NCBI GenBank assembly: GCA_964580575.1
Contig: CAZOLJ010000059.1
Coordinates: 1-30,076, forward strand
DNA from: CAVPDE01 sp964580575
GTDB taxonomy: Bacteria > Desulfobacterota > DSM-4660 > Desulfatiglandales > HGW-15
Direction of reading: 5' to 3'
Length of the DNA stretch: 30,076 nucleotides
The position numbers were made by a program, and so were the translations under genes. Position 1 is the stretch's first letter; every line of letters starts with the position of its first letter. Under the pieces are notes generated by a model, which did not search any database, was not told the origin of the DNA, and saw only the letters and a list, made by a program, of their open reading frames with translations. Shown here piece by piece: positions 7,474 to 16,006 of this stretch.

Positions 7474-10400
7474 TCACGACCCCCTCACTCCGATAAACCA
7501 CGTTTCTTCCCTGCCGGGCGCGGTGGGCTCGACAAGGTTTACCTTAAACCCTGCGTTTCCCAGAATCTCGATGACTTTCTCCTTGCTTCTCCAGCAGGGT
7601 TTGGTTCCTTTCACCCAAAGCCGCTTCTCCTCGACAAAACGGAACGGGCTGAAGCGAGCTCCCGGAAGGGTGGCCCGGACAATCAGCCGGCCCTGCGCTG
7701 ACAGGACGGGTCTGAGGCGTTCGAGGAGTTCGGCAATCTCCTTGTCCTCAAGATAATGAAGCATGTCCAGAAGCAGGACAGCATCGATCTCTTCATGGTC
7801 CAGGTGCAGATCCATGGCTCCGGCATTGATCACCCTGGCCCTGTCGCCAAGCACCCTGGCCGCGATTCTTGCCCGTTCCGGATCCGGATCGCAGGCGATG
7901 AACTGCAGATCCGGATGCAGGGTGAGCAGCCATGCCGCAGGAACGCCGAACCCGCACCCTATGTCCAGGATCTTCATCCCTGGCTTCACAAAATCCGCGA
8001 GGCGAGGGAACATGGGATCGAGCAAGATCTTAAACCGGGCGAAGAGGCGCGGGAAAGCCTCGAGGTGTCTGAACCGGCTATGAGTGGTCCGTGTGTGTTC
8101 CTTTGATCCGGCCCGCAAAGGGGGGGGCGGCGTAGGGCGGACTGAAAAGACAAGTCGTAGCAGAGGGGGCACCATCCAGAAGGCACCGACCATGGAATAG
8201 AAGATCCCGAGAAAGGTGCTGATCCCGGCATCTCGCAACACCGAATGCTGTGCGAAGAGCAGGGAACCGAACCCCACGAGGGTCGTGAGACCGCAGACCA
8301 TGACGGTGACGCGAAATCCGTCGGAATTTGGATTCGGAGCGGTCCCGAACCGCTGATAACTGCGCACGAAATAGACGCCCGATTCCAGCCCAAGCCCGAC
8401 GAGCAGGGGGGCCAGCATCAAGGATGGGATGGACAAAGAATGCCCAAGAAGTCCCATGGTCCCCAGGGTGGCGATGAGCGAAAAGGTCACCGGCGCAATG
8501 GAGAGCAGGAGGAGCTGCCAGTCCAGAAAGACGAGGAAAAGGCAAACCACGGTCACGGCCATGACCAACAGGAGAATTCCCACGAAAGACCTGTTCAGCT
8601 CCCTGGCTAAATGACGCGAGAAATGACGGGCATCGAAAAAAATGAATCCTTGCTGCCGGGCCTGCTCAAAAAAGCGGGAGGGATCAAAGTCGCTCCCCGG
8701 CATGAGCGTGTCCACCAGGACCCATCCGCCTTTCACTCCTTCTGGAACCACACCGAAGGCAGCCAGGAACTCCTCAGGGAAAGGCGATGGCCGCTCCTTA
8801 GGCTGATGAAGCGCCCTGAGAAAAGGCCCAAAGGCATCCGGCTTGAAGCCCAGTTTTACAGACGTCCCTTTCAGGGACTCTTCCAGTCGGAAGAGGCGCT
8901 CCCGGGTCCAGAAATCGACCCAGGCCTTCCGGTTCCTTTCCTGAGTCTCGGGCCCGGGCAAAAGCATGGATCGAGGCAGGTCCTGGCCGAGCGCCGAGGA
9001 ACGCCGTTCCCTGTTCAGAAACATTGCCAGGCGGTCCACCTGCATCAATACATCCTCCACCGTGCGGCCTCTCGCCATGAGAGATGGCTTGGCCGACATG
9101 TCTCCCCAGACCTTCTGAAGAGCCTGCTCCGCCTCCAGAGTTTCTTTGCTCAGGGTGTTCATGGAAGCGAGATCCACGTTGAACTCGATCCTCGCAAAAA
9201 AGAGCATGCCCAGAGCCAGAGCCATGCAGGCTCCGACCGACCACCCGCTGGATCTCTGGATGATCCAGTCCATGGCCCGTTCCAGAGGCAGCGGCTTTTC
9301 TCTTCTTGAAGGTTTGATCCGGGGCAAAACAAGAGGGAAAAAGAGGTGTGCAAAAACCGCCGAGAGCCCGACGCCGAGAGCTGCAAAGATGCCCACCTGC
9401 GCAAACAGCGGGATCCCAATGGCTGCAAGGGACAGGAGAGCGGCCATGGCGGCAAGAAGCGGCAGGGAGCCGACAGCCCAGACATCTCTGGAGACATCCT
9501 GGGCCTCGGTTCCACCTGGTCGGTCCAGAAGAATCACGTAGGCTAATCCGTGATCCACGGCAATGCCGATGAGGGCGCCTCCAAAGCCCATGGCAACGCT
9601 GAAAATAGCCTCGCCTGTGAGCGCATAAATAAAGACGGCCAGCATGGTTCCAGCTGTTGCGGGAACAGCCGAAAGCAGGCCGAGCCATGGCCTCCTGAAG
9701 CTGAGAAGGACCAAAGGCACAAGACTGAGCATCACCAGAGTGATGGCTCTGGAGGTATCGCGCTTGATGATCTCTTCGTTGTCGAGCGAAGCCCTGAAGG
9801 CCCCCGCATAAGCCATGGTGAAACGTTTGCCCTCACGGGCAGATAATTCGTTCAGACCGGCTGAGATCTCTTTCATTACCTCAGTCAACCGCCGGGCAAA
9901 GGCGGAGTCCTGATTGGGCTGTGCGGGCCGGGCCATGAGGAGCAGGTGCCTGCCGTCCTTGCTCAGAATGTATCCCTGTTCCAGTACAGCGTCACGGAAA
10001 GGCAGACTGGAGAAGAGACGACCCAGAAAAAGGTTACGGAGCCCAAGAGGGTCTTTCGCAAAGTATTCGGCCTGCCCGATGCTGCCCAGGTCGAGAAGCT
10101 GCCGAAGTCCATCCTCCAGGAGCGCCTCCACCCGGCCCGGTTCCAGAAGATGCTCCACCTGGCCTTTCAAATCGGTTTCGCTCAGCAGAAAAGGCAGGTT
10201 GTCCGTCACGGTTCCAAGAAGGACGGCGAAGGTGTCTGCAGCGTTGCCGGTGGATACGACTCTCACAAGCCCGCTTCGGGAAATAAGGGTAGAGGCGAGA
10301 TCTGCCGCCTTCACAAGCGCCTCCCTGTTCTCCGAGGCACCGGAGGAGCTGACCTGGATGAAGATGTTGTCCAGGACAGGGTGGTGTCTGAGGATCTCCC

Positions 10401-10554
10401 TGGCTGCGGCCACCACCTTGTCATCAGCGGGCAGGGCCGCAGTGATGTCGTTGTTTATGCTGAGCCTGCTCACTCCCCACCAGAAAGCCGCTGCTGTGCC
10501 GGCCAGCATGGCCAGAACCACAAGGTATCTCCACTTCCCGATTGAGATGGTCAT
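7474..10554 (-). CDS. MMPL/RND-type lipid exporter fused to a C-terminal SAM methyltransferase
   Basis: Residues 1-~815 form an MMPL-family exporter: an N-terminal helix (YLVVLAMLAGTAAAFWWGV), a large periplasmic domain, then helices around GGALIGIAVDHGLAYVILL, a second periplasmic domain and a second helix bundle (LLVGLGLESGVYFVRSYQR). This two-repeat plan and length match the exporter of aryl-polyene clusters. Residues ~830-1026 are a class I methyltransferase with motif I ILDIGCGFGVPAA (from 862), FIACDPDPER and a post-motif region DAVLLLDMLHYL. In aryl-polyene loci exporter and methyltransferase are normally separate. The start overlaps the glycosyltransferase stop as ATGA, indicating translational coupling. 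The methyltransferase probably acts on the lipid at the inner membrane face; the acceptor is unknown. Confidence 0.9.
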   Translation of the reverse strand: MTISIGKWRYLVVLAMLAGTAAAFWWGVSRLSINNDITAALPADDKVVAAAREILRHHPVLDNIFIQVSSSGASENREALVKAADLASTLISRSGLVRVVSTGNAADTFAVLLGTVTDNLPFLLSETDLKGQVEHLLEPGRVEALLEDGLRQLLDLGSIGQAEYFAKDPLGLRNLFLGRLFSSLPFRDAVLEQGYILSKDGRHLLLMARPAQPNQDSAFARRLTEVMKEISAGLNELSAREGKRFTMAYAGAFRASLDNEEIIKRDTSRAITLVMLSLVPLVLLSFRRPWLGLLSAVPATAGTMLAVFIYALTGEAIFSVAMGFGGALIGIAVDHGLAYVILLDRPGGTEAQDVSRDVWAVGSLPLLAAMAALLSLAAIGIPLFAQVGIFAALGVGLSAVFAHLFFPLVLPRIKPSRREKPLPLERAMDWIIQRSSGWSVGACMALALGMLFFARIEFNVDLASMNTLSKETLEAEQALQKVWGDMSAKPSLMARGRTVEDVLMQVDRLAMFLNRERRSSALGQDLPRSMLLPGPETQERNRKAWVDFWTRERLFRLEESLKGTSVKLGFKPDAFGPFLRALHQPKERPSPFPEEFLAAFGVVPEGVKGGWVLVDTLMPGSDFDPSRFFEQARQQGFIFFDARHFSRHLARELNRSFVGILLLVMAVTVVCLFLVFLDWQLLLLSIAPVTFSLIATLGTMGLLGHSLSIPSLMLAPLLVGLGLESGVYFVRSYQRFGTAPNPNSDGFRVTVMVCGLTTLVGFGSLLFAQHSVLRDAGISTFLGIFYSMVGAFWMVPPLLRLVFSVRPTPPPPLRAGSKEHTRTTHSRFRHLEAFPRLFARFKILLDPMFPRLADFVKPGMKILDIGCGFGVPAAWLLTLHPDLQFIACDPDPERARIAARVLGDRARVINAGAMDLHLDHEEIDAVLLLDMLHYLEDKEIAELLERLRPVLSAQGRLIVRATLPGARFSPFRFVEEKRLWVKGTKPCWRSKEKVIEILGNAGFKVNLVEPTAPGREETWFIGVRGS

Positions 10555-11306
10555 GGGAGGCTCTTTTTCGCTCGGCGCCGTTTTGAGGGGACGAAGATTC
10601 GGTGGGCCAGCAGGCGGGTGAAGGTCTTTGTGTTGCGCCAGAAATCCAGCCACGGCCTGAAGTGAGAGATGCGGACATGGCCAGGGCCATAGAAAGCCTG
10701 TACAGGGACTTCGCGTACAGGAATTCCGGACCAGATGGCCCGAACCAGGATTTCCACTTCAAACTGAAACCTCTTTGACGCAGCGCCCAGGTGCAGTGTC
10801 TCCGGTACAGGATAGAGCCGAAACCCGGATTGGGAATCGGAGATCCATTTGCCGCAGCAAGCCCAGACCCAGAAATTGGAAAACCTGCGTCCCCAGCGGC
10901 TGGTCCATGGCACGCTCTCGCGCTCCATTCCTGCCCTCTTTCCCACCACAAGGGATCGCTCTCCCTCTTTCACGGCCTGGACAAGAGAGGGGATGTCATC
11001 GGGGTTGTGCTGCCCGTCCGCGTCCAGAGTGATGGCATAGTCCGCCACTTTGATAGCAAGGGAAAAGCCGTCAAGGAGGGCTGCTCCTTTACCCTGGTTC
11101 ATCTCGTGACGGATGACGGTCACCTGAGGGGAGAGAGCGAGCATTTCAGGTGTTGAGTCTGTGGAACCGTCATCCACAACGAACACAGGAAAACCAAACC
11201 GCAAGGTCTTGGCCAGGACATCGCGGAGCTGCCTCCCATGGTTGTAGGCCGGGATGACAACGGCGCAACGAAGCATCACGGCCTCATGAGTAGATAGGTT
11301 AGGCAT
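10551..11306 (-). CDS. GT2-family glycosyltransferase (dolichyl-phosphate mannose synthase-like)
   Basis: The protein is a GT-A fold family 2 glycosyltransferase: VVIPAYNHG at the start, VVDDGSTDSTPEM, the metal-binding TLDADGQHNPDD and SDSQSGFRLYP, followed by a basic C terminus without clear membrane helices. It would transfer a sugar from a nucleotide donor to a lipid or lipid-carrier acceptor on the cytoplasmic side. Aryl-polyene clusters carry a GT2 domain fused to an LpxL-like acyltransferase; here the acyltransferase is a separate gene at 16007. I chose ATG 11306 (GAGG eight bases upstream); ATG 11276 with GAGG five bases upstream is an equally good alternative. Its stop overlaps the exporter start by four bases. 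Confidence 0.88.
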   Translation of the reverse strand: MPNLSTHEAVMLRCAVVIPAYNHGRQLRDVLAKTLRFGFPVFVVDDGSTDSTPEMLALSPQVTVIRHEMNQGKGAALLDGFSLAIKVADYAITLDADGQHNPDDIPSLVQAVKEGERSLVVGKRAGMERESVPWTSRWGRRFSNFWVWACCGKWISDSQSGFRLYPVPETLHLGAASKRFQFEVEILVRAIWSGIPVREVPVQAFYGPGHVRISHFRPWLDFWRNTKTFTRLLAHRIFVPSKRRRAKKSLP

Positions 11307-11346
11307 CAGAGGAACCTCGTGGAGGTTGATTCTCTTGCCGTCCGCT

Positions 11347-11937
11347 TCATGGTTCGGTAATGGTTTTTTGGAACGGTGAGTCAGCCAGGACACTTTCGAT
11401 CAACCGGTTGGTCATGCTGTAGGCCCTCTGCGCCATCACCTGTGGGCTACGATCCGCCTCTGCTGGAAGTGTTTCTTCAACAGAGTAATCCTTTGAGAGG
11501 GTACTCGTTCCCTTTTTTTGAACGGTCACCCTCACATTGTAGCGTTCGTCGGTGATCGAGCGAAGAATTACCCGCATGGCAGGCGCAGTGGGATCAGGGT
11601 GGTCTACGCTAGACACGGCCATGCCAGCGTTTACGAGTGCATCGTTGAAGGCATACCAGAAGTAATTGTGAATTGTGGAATCGGCACCATAATATAATTT
11701 CTGATCCCTGCTGTAATAATACCAGATGCTGGTATCACTCGCTTGGTTGTCAAAGTTCATCAGATAAATACTCTTCCCCTTGTATTGAATCCAATCCTTG
11801 GTAAATTGAGGCTTGTATTCCCCAATCTGCACCCATGTTCTTCTGCCGGCACACCCGGAAATGAGAAGCCCAGTTAGGACAAACACTCCAAAGACAAGTA
11901 TAAGGCGCACTGACAATTCTGCTTTGTTCATACCCAT
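11347..11937 (-). CDS. Lipoprotein of unknown function, first gene of the exporter unit
   Basis: The 196-residue product has a signal peptide ending in a lipobox ISGCAG (Cys about residue 29). The mature domain alternates strands and helices (SIYLMNFDNQASD, YYSRDQKLYYG, MRVILRSITDERYNV) in a way that recalls periplasmic lipoproteins with an anticodon-binding-like or YajG-like fold, but I cannot name the family. It lies 41 bases upstream of the glycosyltransferase on the same strand, so it is probably part of the export unit and may act at the outer membrane. An in-frame ATG two codons later is possible; AAGGGA eight bases upstream supports 11937. Confidence 0.8.
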   Translation of the reverse strand: MGMNKAELSVRLILVFGVFVLTGLLISGCAGRRTWVQIGEYKPQFTKDWIQYKGKSIYLMNFDNQASDTSIWYYYSRDQKLYYGADSTIHNYFWYAFNDALVNAGMAVSSVDHPDPTAPAMRVILRSITDERYNVRVTVQKKGTSTLSKDYSVEETLPAEADRSPQVMAQRAYSMTNRLIESVLADSPFQKTITEP

Positions 11938-12165
11938 ACCGCCCGTCCCTTAAAGTGTTTTGGCTTTCTTCCCCGACTGTGGTAAAAGAAGCATAAAGGG
12001 GAGGAAAAGTCAACGGCACTCGTCTCCTCTCGAATAGGTGTCCCGAGGTGAAGTTTCATTTTCATGGGACAATGCAGGTCGAATCTTTGTGCCTGGGTAT
12101 GAGATTTTGCTCCTCTTTACAATGACGATTCGAGAACTTGATCATCCTGAACCACCAAAAGCAAC
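11938..12165. promoter_or_regulatory. Divergent intergenic region between the export unit and the long biosynthetic unit
   Basis: These 228 bases separate the two divergent transcription units of the lipid locus and must hold the promoters for both if they are transcribed separately. I see no -35/-10 pair that is convincing on either strand; a TTGACT on the minus strand near 12011 lacks a well-spaced -10. No Shine-Dalgarno sequence precedes the ATG at 12166. Confidence 0.35.
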
Positions 12166-13398
12166 ATGAGCCCCTTCCAGACTTCCACGATTTTGTTCGC
12201 CTTGGCCGGTTTGTCCGCATGGCTCTCTTTGGAAGGGGACGTTAGGTGGGCGGCCATAGGCTGCCTGCTCGGCTTGTACCTCCTCCTGTTCAGTCTGGGG
12301 ATCTGTGTCATCAGGCTTGGTTTTTTCGTGCCCTCCTTTTGTCGGGGAAGACAGCCTGGAGCAGGCGTGGTTCTTACCTTTGACGATGGGCCCGATCCCT
12401 TGGGGACCAAAGGACTGCTGGAGGTTCTTTCCCGGCACGCTGTGAAGGCCGCCTTTTTCCCTACCGGCCTGGGGGCGGAAGCCTGTCCTGACCTCCTCAG
12501 AGAAATCGATCAGGCGGGGCACGTCATTGGGAACCACACGTACCGCCACGCCTGGTTCACCAACTTGCTGGCGGGCGAAGCCCTTGAACGGGAAGTGGTG
12601 AAGGCGCAGAAAGCGGTTGAAACCGCCATAGGGAAGACCCCGGCTTTTTTCCGTCCGCCGGCGGGCCTCACCAACCCTCACCTCCGCAGCGTCCTGAGGA
12701 GGCTGGGACTGGTCTCGGTGGGCTGGGATGTGAGGGTCTTTGATAGCCGAAAGAGAGCGGAAAAGGTGGTTGATGGAATCGTGAAGAAGGTGAGGCATGG
12801 GAGCGTTATCCTGCTTCACGAGGCGTGCCGAGATCCGATGAATTTCAGGGAAATGGTGGAGGCTGTTGTGACCGGGATTCGCAGCCGCGGTTTCGTCTTC
12901 ACCAGTCTCGAAGAATTGGCCGGCCTCCAGGCCTATCAGAGCCCCCTTGAAGGGGCAGTTCCTTCAAGGCTGTCCCTGAATGAAGCGTGGCGGCAATCTT
13001 CTCAAGAGGGTGCAAAAAGCAGGATCCACCGGTGTGCAGGCCTCTGGCTTGCTTCCACCTCGGCCGGCCGCGAGGCGCTCCGCGAGAAGGCGGACCTCTC
13101 GGCCTTCAAGGAACGGCCTTCCAAGCGATTCCTGACAGGGGTCGGCCTGATCCTGATCAGCTACGTGCTCGGCTGGCCCATGGTGGGGCTGTTCAGTTTC
13201 CTGGCGGCCTATTTCCAGCGCCCAGGTCTTCTGATCGGCGGGCCCTTGTCCTACGGCTTTTCCCACCTCGTGTTCCTGGCCGGCATGTTCCTGGCTGGAA
13301 GGGAGAGCCTGAGGTATTTAGAGATTTTCTCCCTGTGGTCTCTTCGCACCTTGGTGGAGAGACTGGTCGGGCAGGGACTTGGAGCGGATCGCGCGTGA
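12166..13398 (+). CDS. Membrane-anchored polysaccharide deacetylase-like (NodB domain, CE4) protein
   Basis: Two N-terminal hydrophobic segments (residues ~5-50) precede a NodB homology domain at ~65-250. The CE4 motifs are present: TFDDGPDP (motif 1, catalytic Asp pair), GNHTYRHAW (H-x3-H metal site), FRPPAG (motif 3) and VILLHEA near the end. CE4 enzymes remove N-acetyl groups from amino sugars such as GlcNAc. The C-terminal ~150 residues are unusual for the family: a polar linker followed by two or three further hydrophobic helices (about 325-395). The gene opens the long biosynthetic unit, and its stop shares a base with the next start (TGATG). With the GT2 enzyme it suggests an amino-sugar glycolipid step, by inference. 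No Shine-Dalgarno is visible at the ATG. Confidence 0.85.
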   Translation: MSPFQTSTILFALAGLSAWLSLEGDVRWAAIGCLLGLYLLLFSLGICVIRLGFFVPSFCRGRQPGAGVVLTFDDGPDPLGTKGLLEVLSRHAVKAAFFPTGLGAEACPDLLREIDQAGHVIGNHTYRHAWFTNLLAGEALEREVVKAQKAVETAIGKTPAFFRPPAGLTNPHLRSVLRRLGLVSVGWDVRVFDSRKRAEKVVDGIVKKVRHGSVILLHEACRDPMNFREMVEAVVTGIRSRGFVFTSLEELAGLQAYQSPLEGAVPSRLSLNEAWRQSSQEGAKSRIHRCAGLWLASTSAGREALREKADLSAFKERPSKRFLTGVGLILISYVLGWPMVGLFSFLAAYFQRPGLLIGGPLSYGFSHLVFLAGMFLAGRESLRYLEIFSLWSLRTLVERLVGQGLGADRA

Positions 13399-13652
13399 TG
13401 AGAGACACAGATGAAATCTTCAGACTAGTCGGTGCTTACCTGATCAAGGATTTCGAGGTGCCTGCAGACAAGATCAGTCTGGAGGCTAACCTTTTTACGG
13501 ATCTTGGTCTTGACAGCATCGATGCCCTGGACTGGTTCGCGAAGATGGAGGCAACGATCCATCTGCCCATCGTGGAAGAGGACCTCAAGAAGGTGCGCAC
13601 GGTCCGGAATGTCGTCGACTATGTGATGCGTCATTTAAAAGACAATGTTTAG
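13398..13652 (+). CDS. Acyl carrier protein 1
   Basis: An 84-residue acidic four-helix carrier protein with the phosphopantetheine attachment site DLGLDSIDALD (Ser40). The serine would be loaded by a 4'-phosphopantetheinyl transferase, and a candidate is encoded at 23137-23739. The ATG overlaps the deacetylase stop by one base and the gene's end overlaps the next gene by eight, so it is translationally coupled on both sides. Two ACPs in one cluster, separated by a dehydratase, is the arrangement seen in aryl-polyene clusters, where one may carry the primer and the other the growing chain. Confidence 0.92.
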   Translation: MRDTDEIFRLVGAYLIKDFEVPADKISLEANLFTDLGLDSIDALDWFAKMEATIHLPIVEEDLKKVRTVRNVVDYVMRHLKDNV

Positions 13653-14058
13653 CCCCTGTGATCCATGGCTTCCCATTGAAGAGATTCGACTCTCTTATTC
13701 GGGCCGACTCGAGACCGGCGTGTGCCTCGAGAGTTCCTCACCGTGGTTTTCTGGTCACTTTGAGGAATGCGCCGTGGTGCCCGGCGTCGCGCTCCTGGCC
13801 TTTGTGGCGGAGACGGTGAGACGCCAGGGGGACCGCCAGGGACGGAGCCTGGGAGTGACCGGCTTCTTCAAGGTCAGATTTCGAAGAATGGCCTTTTCCG
13901 GCGAGAGCCTCCAGGTTTCAGTCAATCCAATGCCTTCAGTCTCTGAAGCGGAGCTTCCATTTCTTGTGACCCGAGGAAGCGAAAGCGTCGCCCAGGGCGT
14001 GGTGAAGGTGGCGGACATGAGGGGAAAAGAACCTGCTCCAGGAAAAACCCATGAGTGA
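13645..14058 (+). CDS. FabZ/ApeI-like hotdog dehydratase with an altered active site
   Basis: The 137-residue protein has the FabA/FabZ-type segment SPWFSGHFEECAVVPGVALL. His38 of the GHF motif is present. In FabZ the catalytic acid lies 14 residues after that His (PGV-x-x-x-E); here the residue is Ala52, and the nearest acid is Glu56. Aryl-polyene ApeI-type dehydratases also depart from FabZ at this place, so it may use a partner subunit or a different residue, or it may be structural beside the second dehydratase at 19481. It overlaps both ACP genes by eight bases, which implies equal expression of the three. Confidence 0.8.
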   Translation: MFSPCDPWLPIEEIRLSYSGRLETGVCLESSSPWFSGHFEECAVVPGVALLAFVAETVRRQGDRQGRSLGVTGFFKVRFRRMAFSGESLQVSVNPMPSVSEAELPFLVTRGSESVAQGVVKVADMRGKEPAPGKTHE

Positions 14059-14311
14059 ACTGTTGGAAGAACTCAAGATCAAGATTGTTCAAGAGCTCCA
14101 GCTCAAAGAGGTCAATCCTGCCCAACTGGCGGATGGCACGCCGTTCTTCGACAAAGGGCTGGGTCTGGACTCGGTGGATCTCCTTGTGATTGTGGCCATG
14201 GTGGACAGGGATTACGGGGTGCAAATATTCACCCGCGAGTTGGGGGAAAAGGTCTTTATCACTCTCTCCACCCTGGCCGAGTACATTGCGAAAACGAGGA
14301 AAACCCGATAG
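14051..14311 (+). CDS. Acyl carrier protein 2
   Basis: An 86-residue carrier protein with the attachment motif GLGLDSVDLLV (Ser41) and an N-terminal amphipathic helix MSELLEELKIKIVQELQL. It differs clearly from the first ACP outside the attachment site, so the two are not a recent duplication. Its start overlaps the dehydratase stop by eight bases. A 52-base gap and a good AAGGAGG separate it from the ligase, which probably loads one of the two ACPs. Confidence 0.92.
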   Translation: MSELLEELKIKIVQELQLKEVNPAQLADGTPFFDKGLGLDSVDLLVIVAMVDRDYGVQIFTRELGEKVFITLSTLAEYIAKTRKTR

Positions 14312-14363
14312 GGACTTTCCGCGGGGACCAGGCTGCTTTGGACAGGAAGGAGGTGCGTAGACC

Positions 14364-16004
14364 ATGAACAGACCGTGGCTCAAATACTATGAGACCCATG
14401 TTCCTCACTCCTTGACCTATCCCGAGATTCCGATCCAGCGCTTCCTCACGGACAGCGTGGATCGCCACCCGGATCACGTGGCCGTGACCTTCAATGATCT
14501 GCATTTCTCCTACAGGGATGTGAATGAGAGAGCGAATCGGTTCGCCCATGCTCTTTTGAAACTAGGGGTGGGCAAAGGGGACCGGGTCGCCTTCCTGCTG
14601 GTCAATTCCCCCACCTATGTCTTCGCTTTCTTCGCCGTGATGAAGCTGGGGGCCGTGGTGGTCAATCTGAGCGTGGGGATCCAGGGAGAAGAGCTGGCTC
14701 GCTGTCTCAAGGACTCTGGCGCCAAGGCGGTGGTCACCCTGGATCTGTTTGCCCAGGGCGTGTGCGCGGTGATCCGGAAGACAGGGGTTGAGACCGTTAT
14801 TCTTCACTCTGTTTTCGGTCTGGAGAAAACCCTGTCCCTTGATCAGGGGATGCCCCATCCACTTCTTTTCAATGAACTGGTGGCCTCGGCCGGGACAGCG
14901 GAGGAGCCGAAGGTTCAAGTTTCTCCGGGGGATGTGGCGGTGCTTCAGTTCACCAGCGGATCCACCGGAGCGCCCAAGGCCGCCACCCTGACGCACAGAA
15001 ATGTCGTGGCCAGCGTGCTCCAGTCGGAGGCGTGGATAGGGATCAGCGGCGCAGGGAATGCGTCGGTCCTGTGTGTCATTCCCTTTTTCCACGTCTTCGG
15101 CATGTCCGCCTGTCTCCTCATTTCCGTTCTCAAGGGGTTCCGGATGGTGCTGGTACCCCGGATCGACCTGATGGACATTCTCTCGCTCATGGAGACGCTC
15201 AAGACCTACAAACCTCTTTCCTTTCCTGCGGTGCCGAGTCTCTGGGCGGCCATCCTCTCTCTGCCTCCCGAGGTCGCGAAAGAACACCTCTTGTCCATCC
15301 TCGTGGCCACAAGCGGGGGCGCCCCTCTCCCTCAATGGGTTCATAAGCGGTTTGAGGAGTTGACCGGTAGAAGGATCGCGGAAGCCTACGGCCTTTCTGA
15401 AGCGTCGTCAGCGACGCATTTCACGCCCTTCCCGCGGGGCGGCCCCATAGGCTCGATAGGCGTTCCGCTTCCGGACACAGAGGCCAGGATCGTGGACAAG
15501 GAAACAGGAAGGACGGAATGTGCCACGGGAGAGATAGGGGAGCTTGTCGTAAGAGGGCCCCAGATCATGCAGGGATACTGGAACAACGAAGTCCTGACCT
15601 CAGCGGTTCTTCGAGATGGATGGCTCTACACAAGGGACCTGGCCAGAATGGATCAGGAAGGGTTCTTCTACCTTGTGGACAGAAAGGATGATCTCATCAT
15701 CTCAAGCGGATTTAACGTTTATCCCGGCGAGGTCGAGGAGGTGCTCAGAAAACACCCCAAGGTCAAGGACGCTGCGGCGGTGGGCGTGCCGGACCGGGTC
15801 AAAGGGCAGGCCGTTGTGGCGGCCATTGCCCTGAAGCCTGGCGCGGAGGCGGACAAGCAGGAACTCATGACCTACTGCAGGGATCACATGCCGGAGTACC
15901 GTGTGCCCAAGGCGATCCTCTTGATGGAGGAGATCCCGAGAGATCCGGCCGGCAAGATTCTGAGGCGAATGCTTCGACAGGAGGCCCGGGTCTCTGAAGG
16001 CTGA
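14364..16004 (+). CDS. Acyl-AMP ligase (long-chain acyl-CoA synthetase/ACP ligase superfamily)
   Basis: The 546-residue enzyme belongs to the adenylate-forming ANL superfamily. It has the P-loop QFTSGSTGAPKAATLTH, the A5-type AEAYGLSEASSATHF, the A7/A8 hinge DGWLYTRDLARMD then DRKDDLIISSGFNVYPGEVE, and the C-terminal lysine region DPAGKILRR. It activates a carboxylic acid as acyl-AMP and passes it to CoA or to a carrier-protein thiol. Because it directly follows two ACP genes, loading a starter acid onto an ACP is the likely role, as proposed for the ligase of aryl-polyene clusters. The substrate (aromatic acid or fatty acid) cannot be read from the sequence. AAGGAGG lies about ten bases before the ATG. 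Confidence 0.9.
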   Translation: MNRPWLKYYETHVPHSLTYPEIPIQRFLTDSVDRHPDHVAVTFNDLHFSYRDVNERANRFAHALLKLGVGKGDRVAFLLVNSPTYVFAFFAVMKLGAVVVNLSVGIQGEELARCLKDSGAKAVVTLDLFAQGVCAVIRKTGVETVILHSVFGLEKTLSLDQGMPHPLLFNELVASAGTAEEPKVQVSPGDVAVLQFTSGSTGAPKAATLTHRNVVASVLQSEAWIGISGAGNASVLCVIPFFHVFGMSACLLISVLKGFRMVLVPRIDLMDILSLMETLKTYKPLSFPAVPSLWAAILSLPPEVAKEHLLSILVATSGGAPLPQWVHKRFEELTGRRIAEAYGLSEASSATHFTPFPRGGPIGSIGVPLPDTEARIVDKETGRTECATGEIGELVVRGPQIMQGYWNNEVLTSAVLRDGWLYTRDLARMDQEGFFYLVDRKDDLIISSGFNVYPGEVEEVLRKHPKVKDAAAVGVPDRVKGQAVVAAIALKPGAEADKQELMTYCRDHMPEYRVPKAILLMEEIPRDPAGKILRRMLRQEARVSEG

Positions 16005-16006
16005 CC

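Noticed and set aside
8798..9688. Long minus-strand frame inside the exporter gene (and several others within 16956-18695)
   Set aside because: These are alternate-frame shadows of GC-rich real genes; they lack start signals and show skewed Arg/Ser/Gly/His composition.
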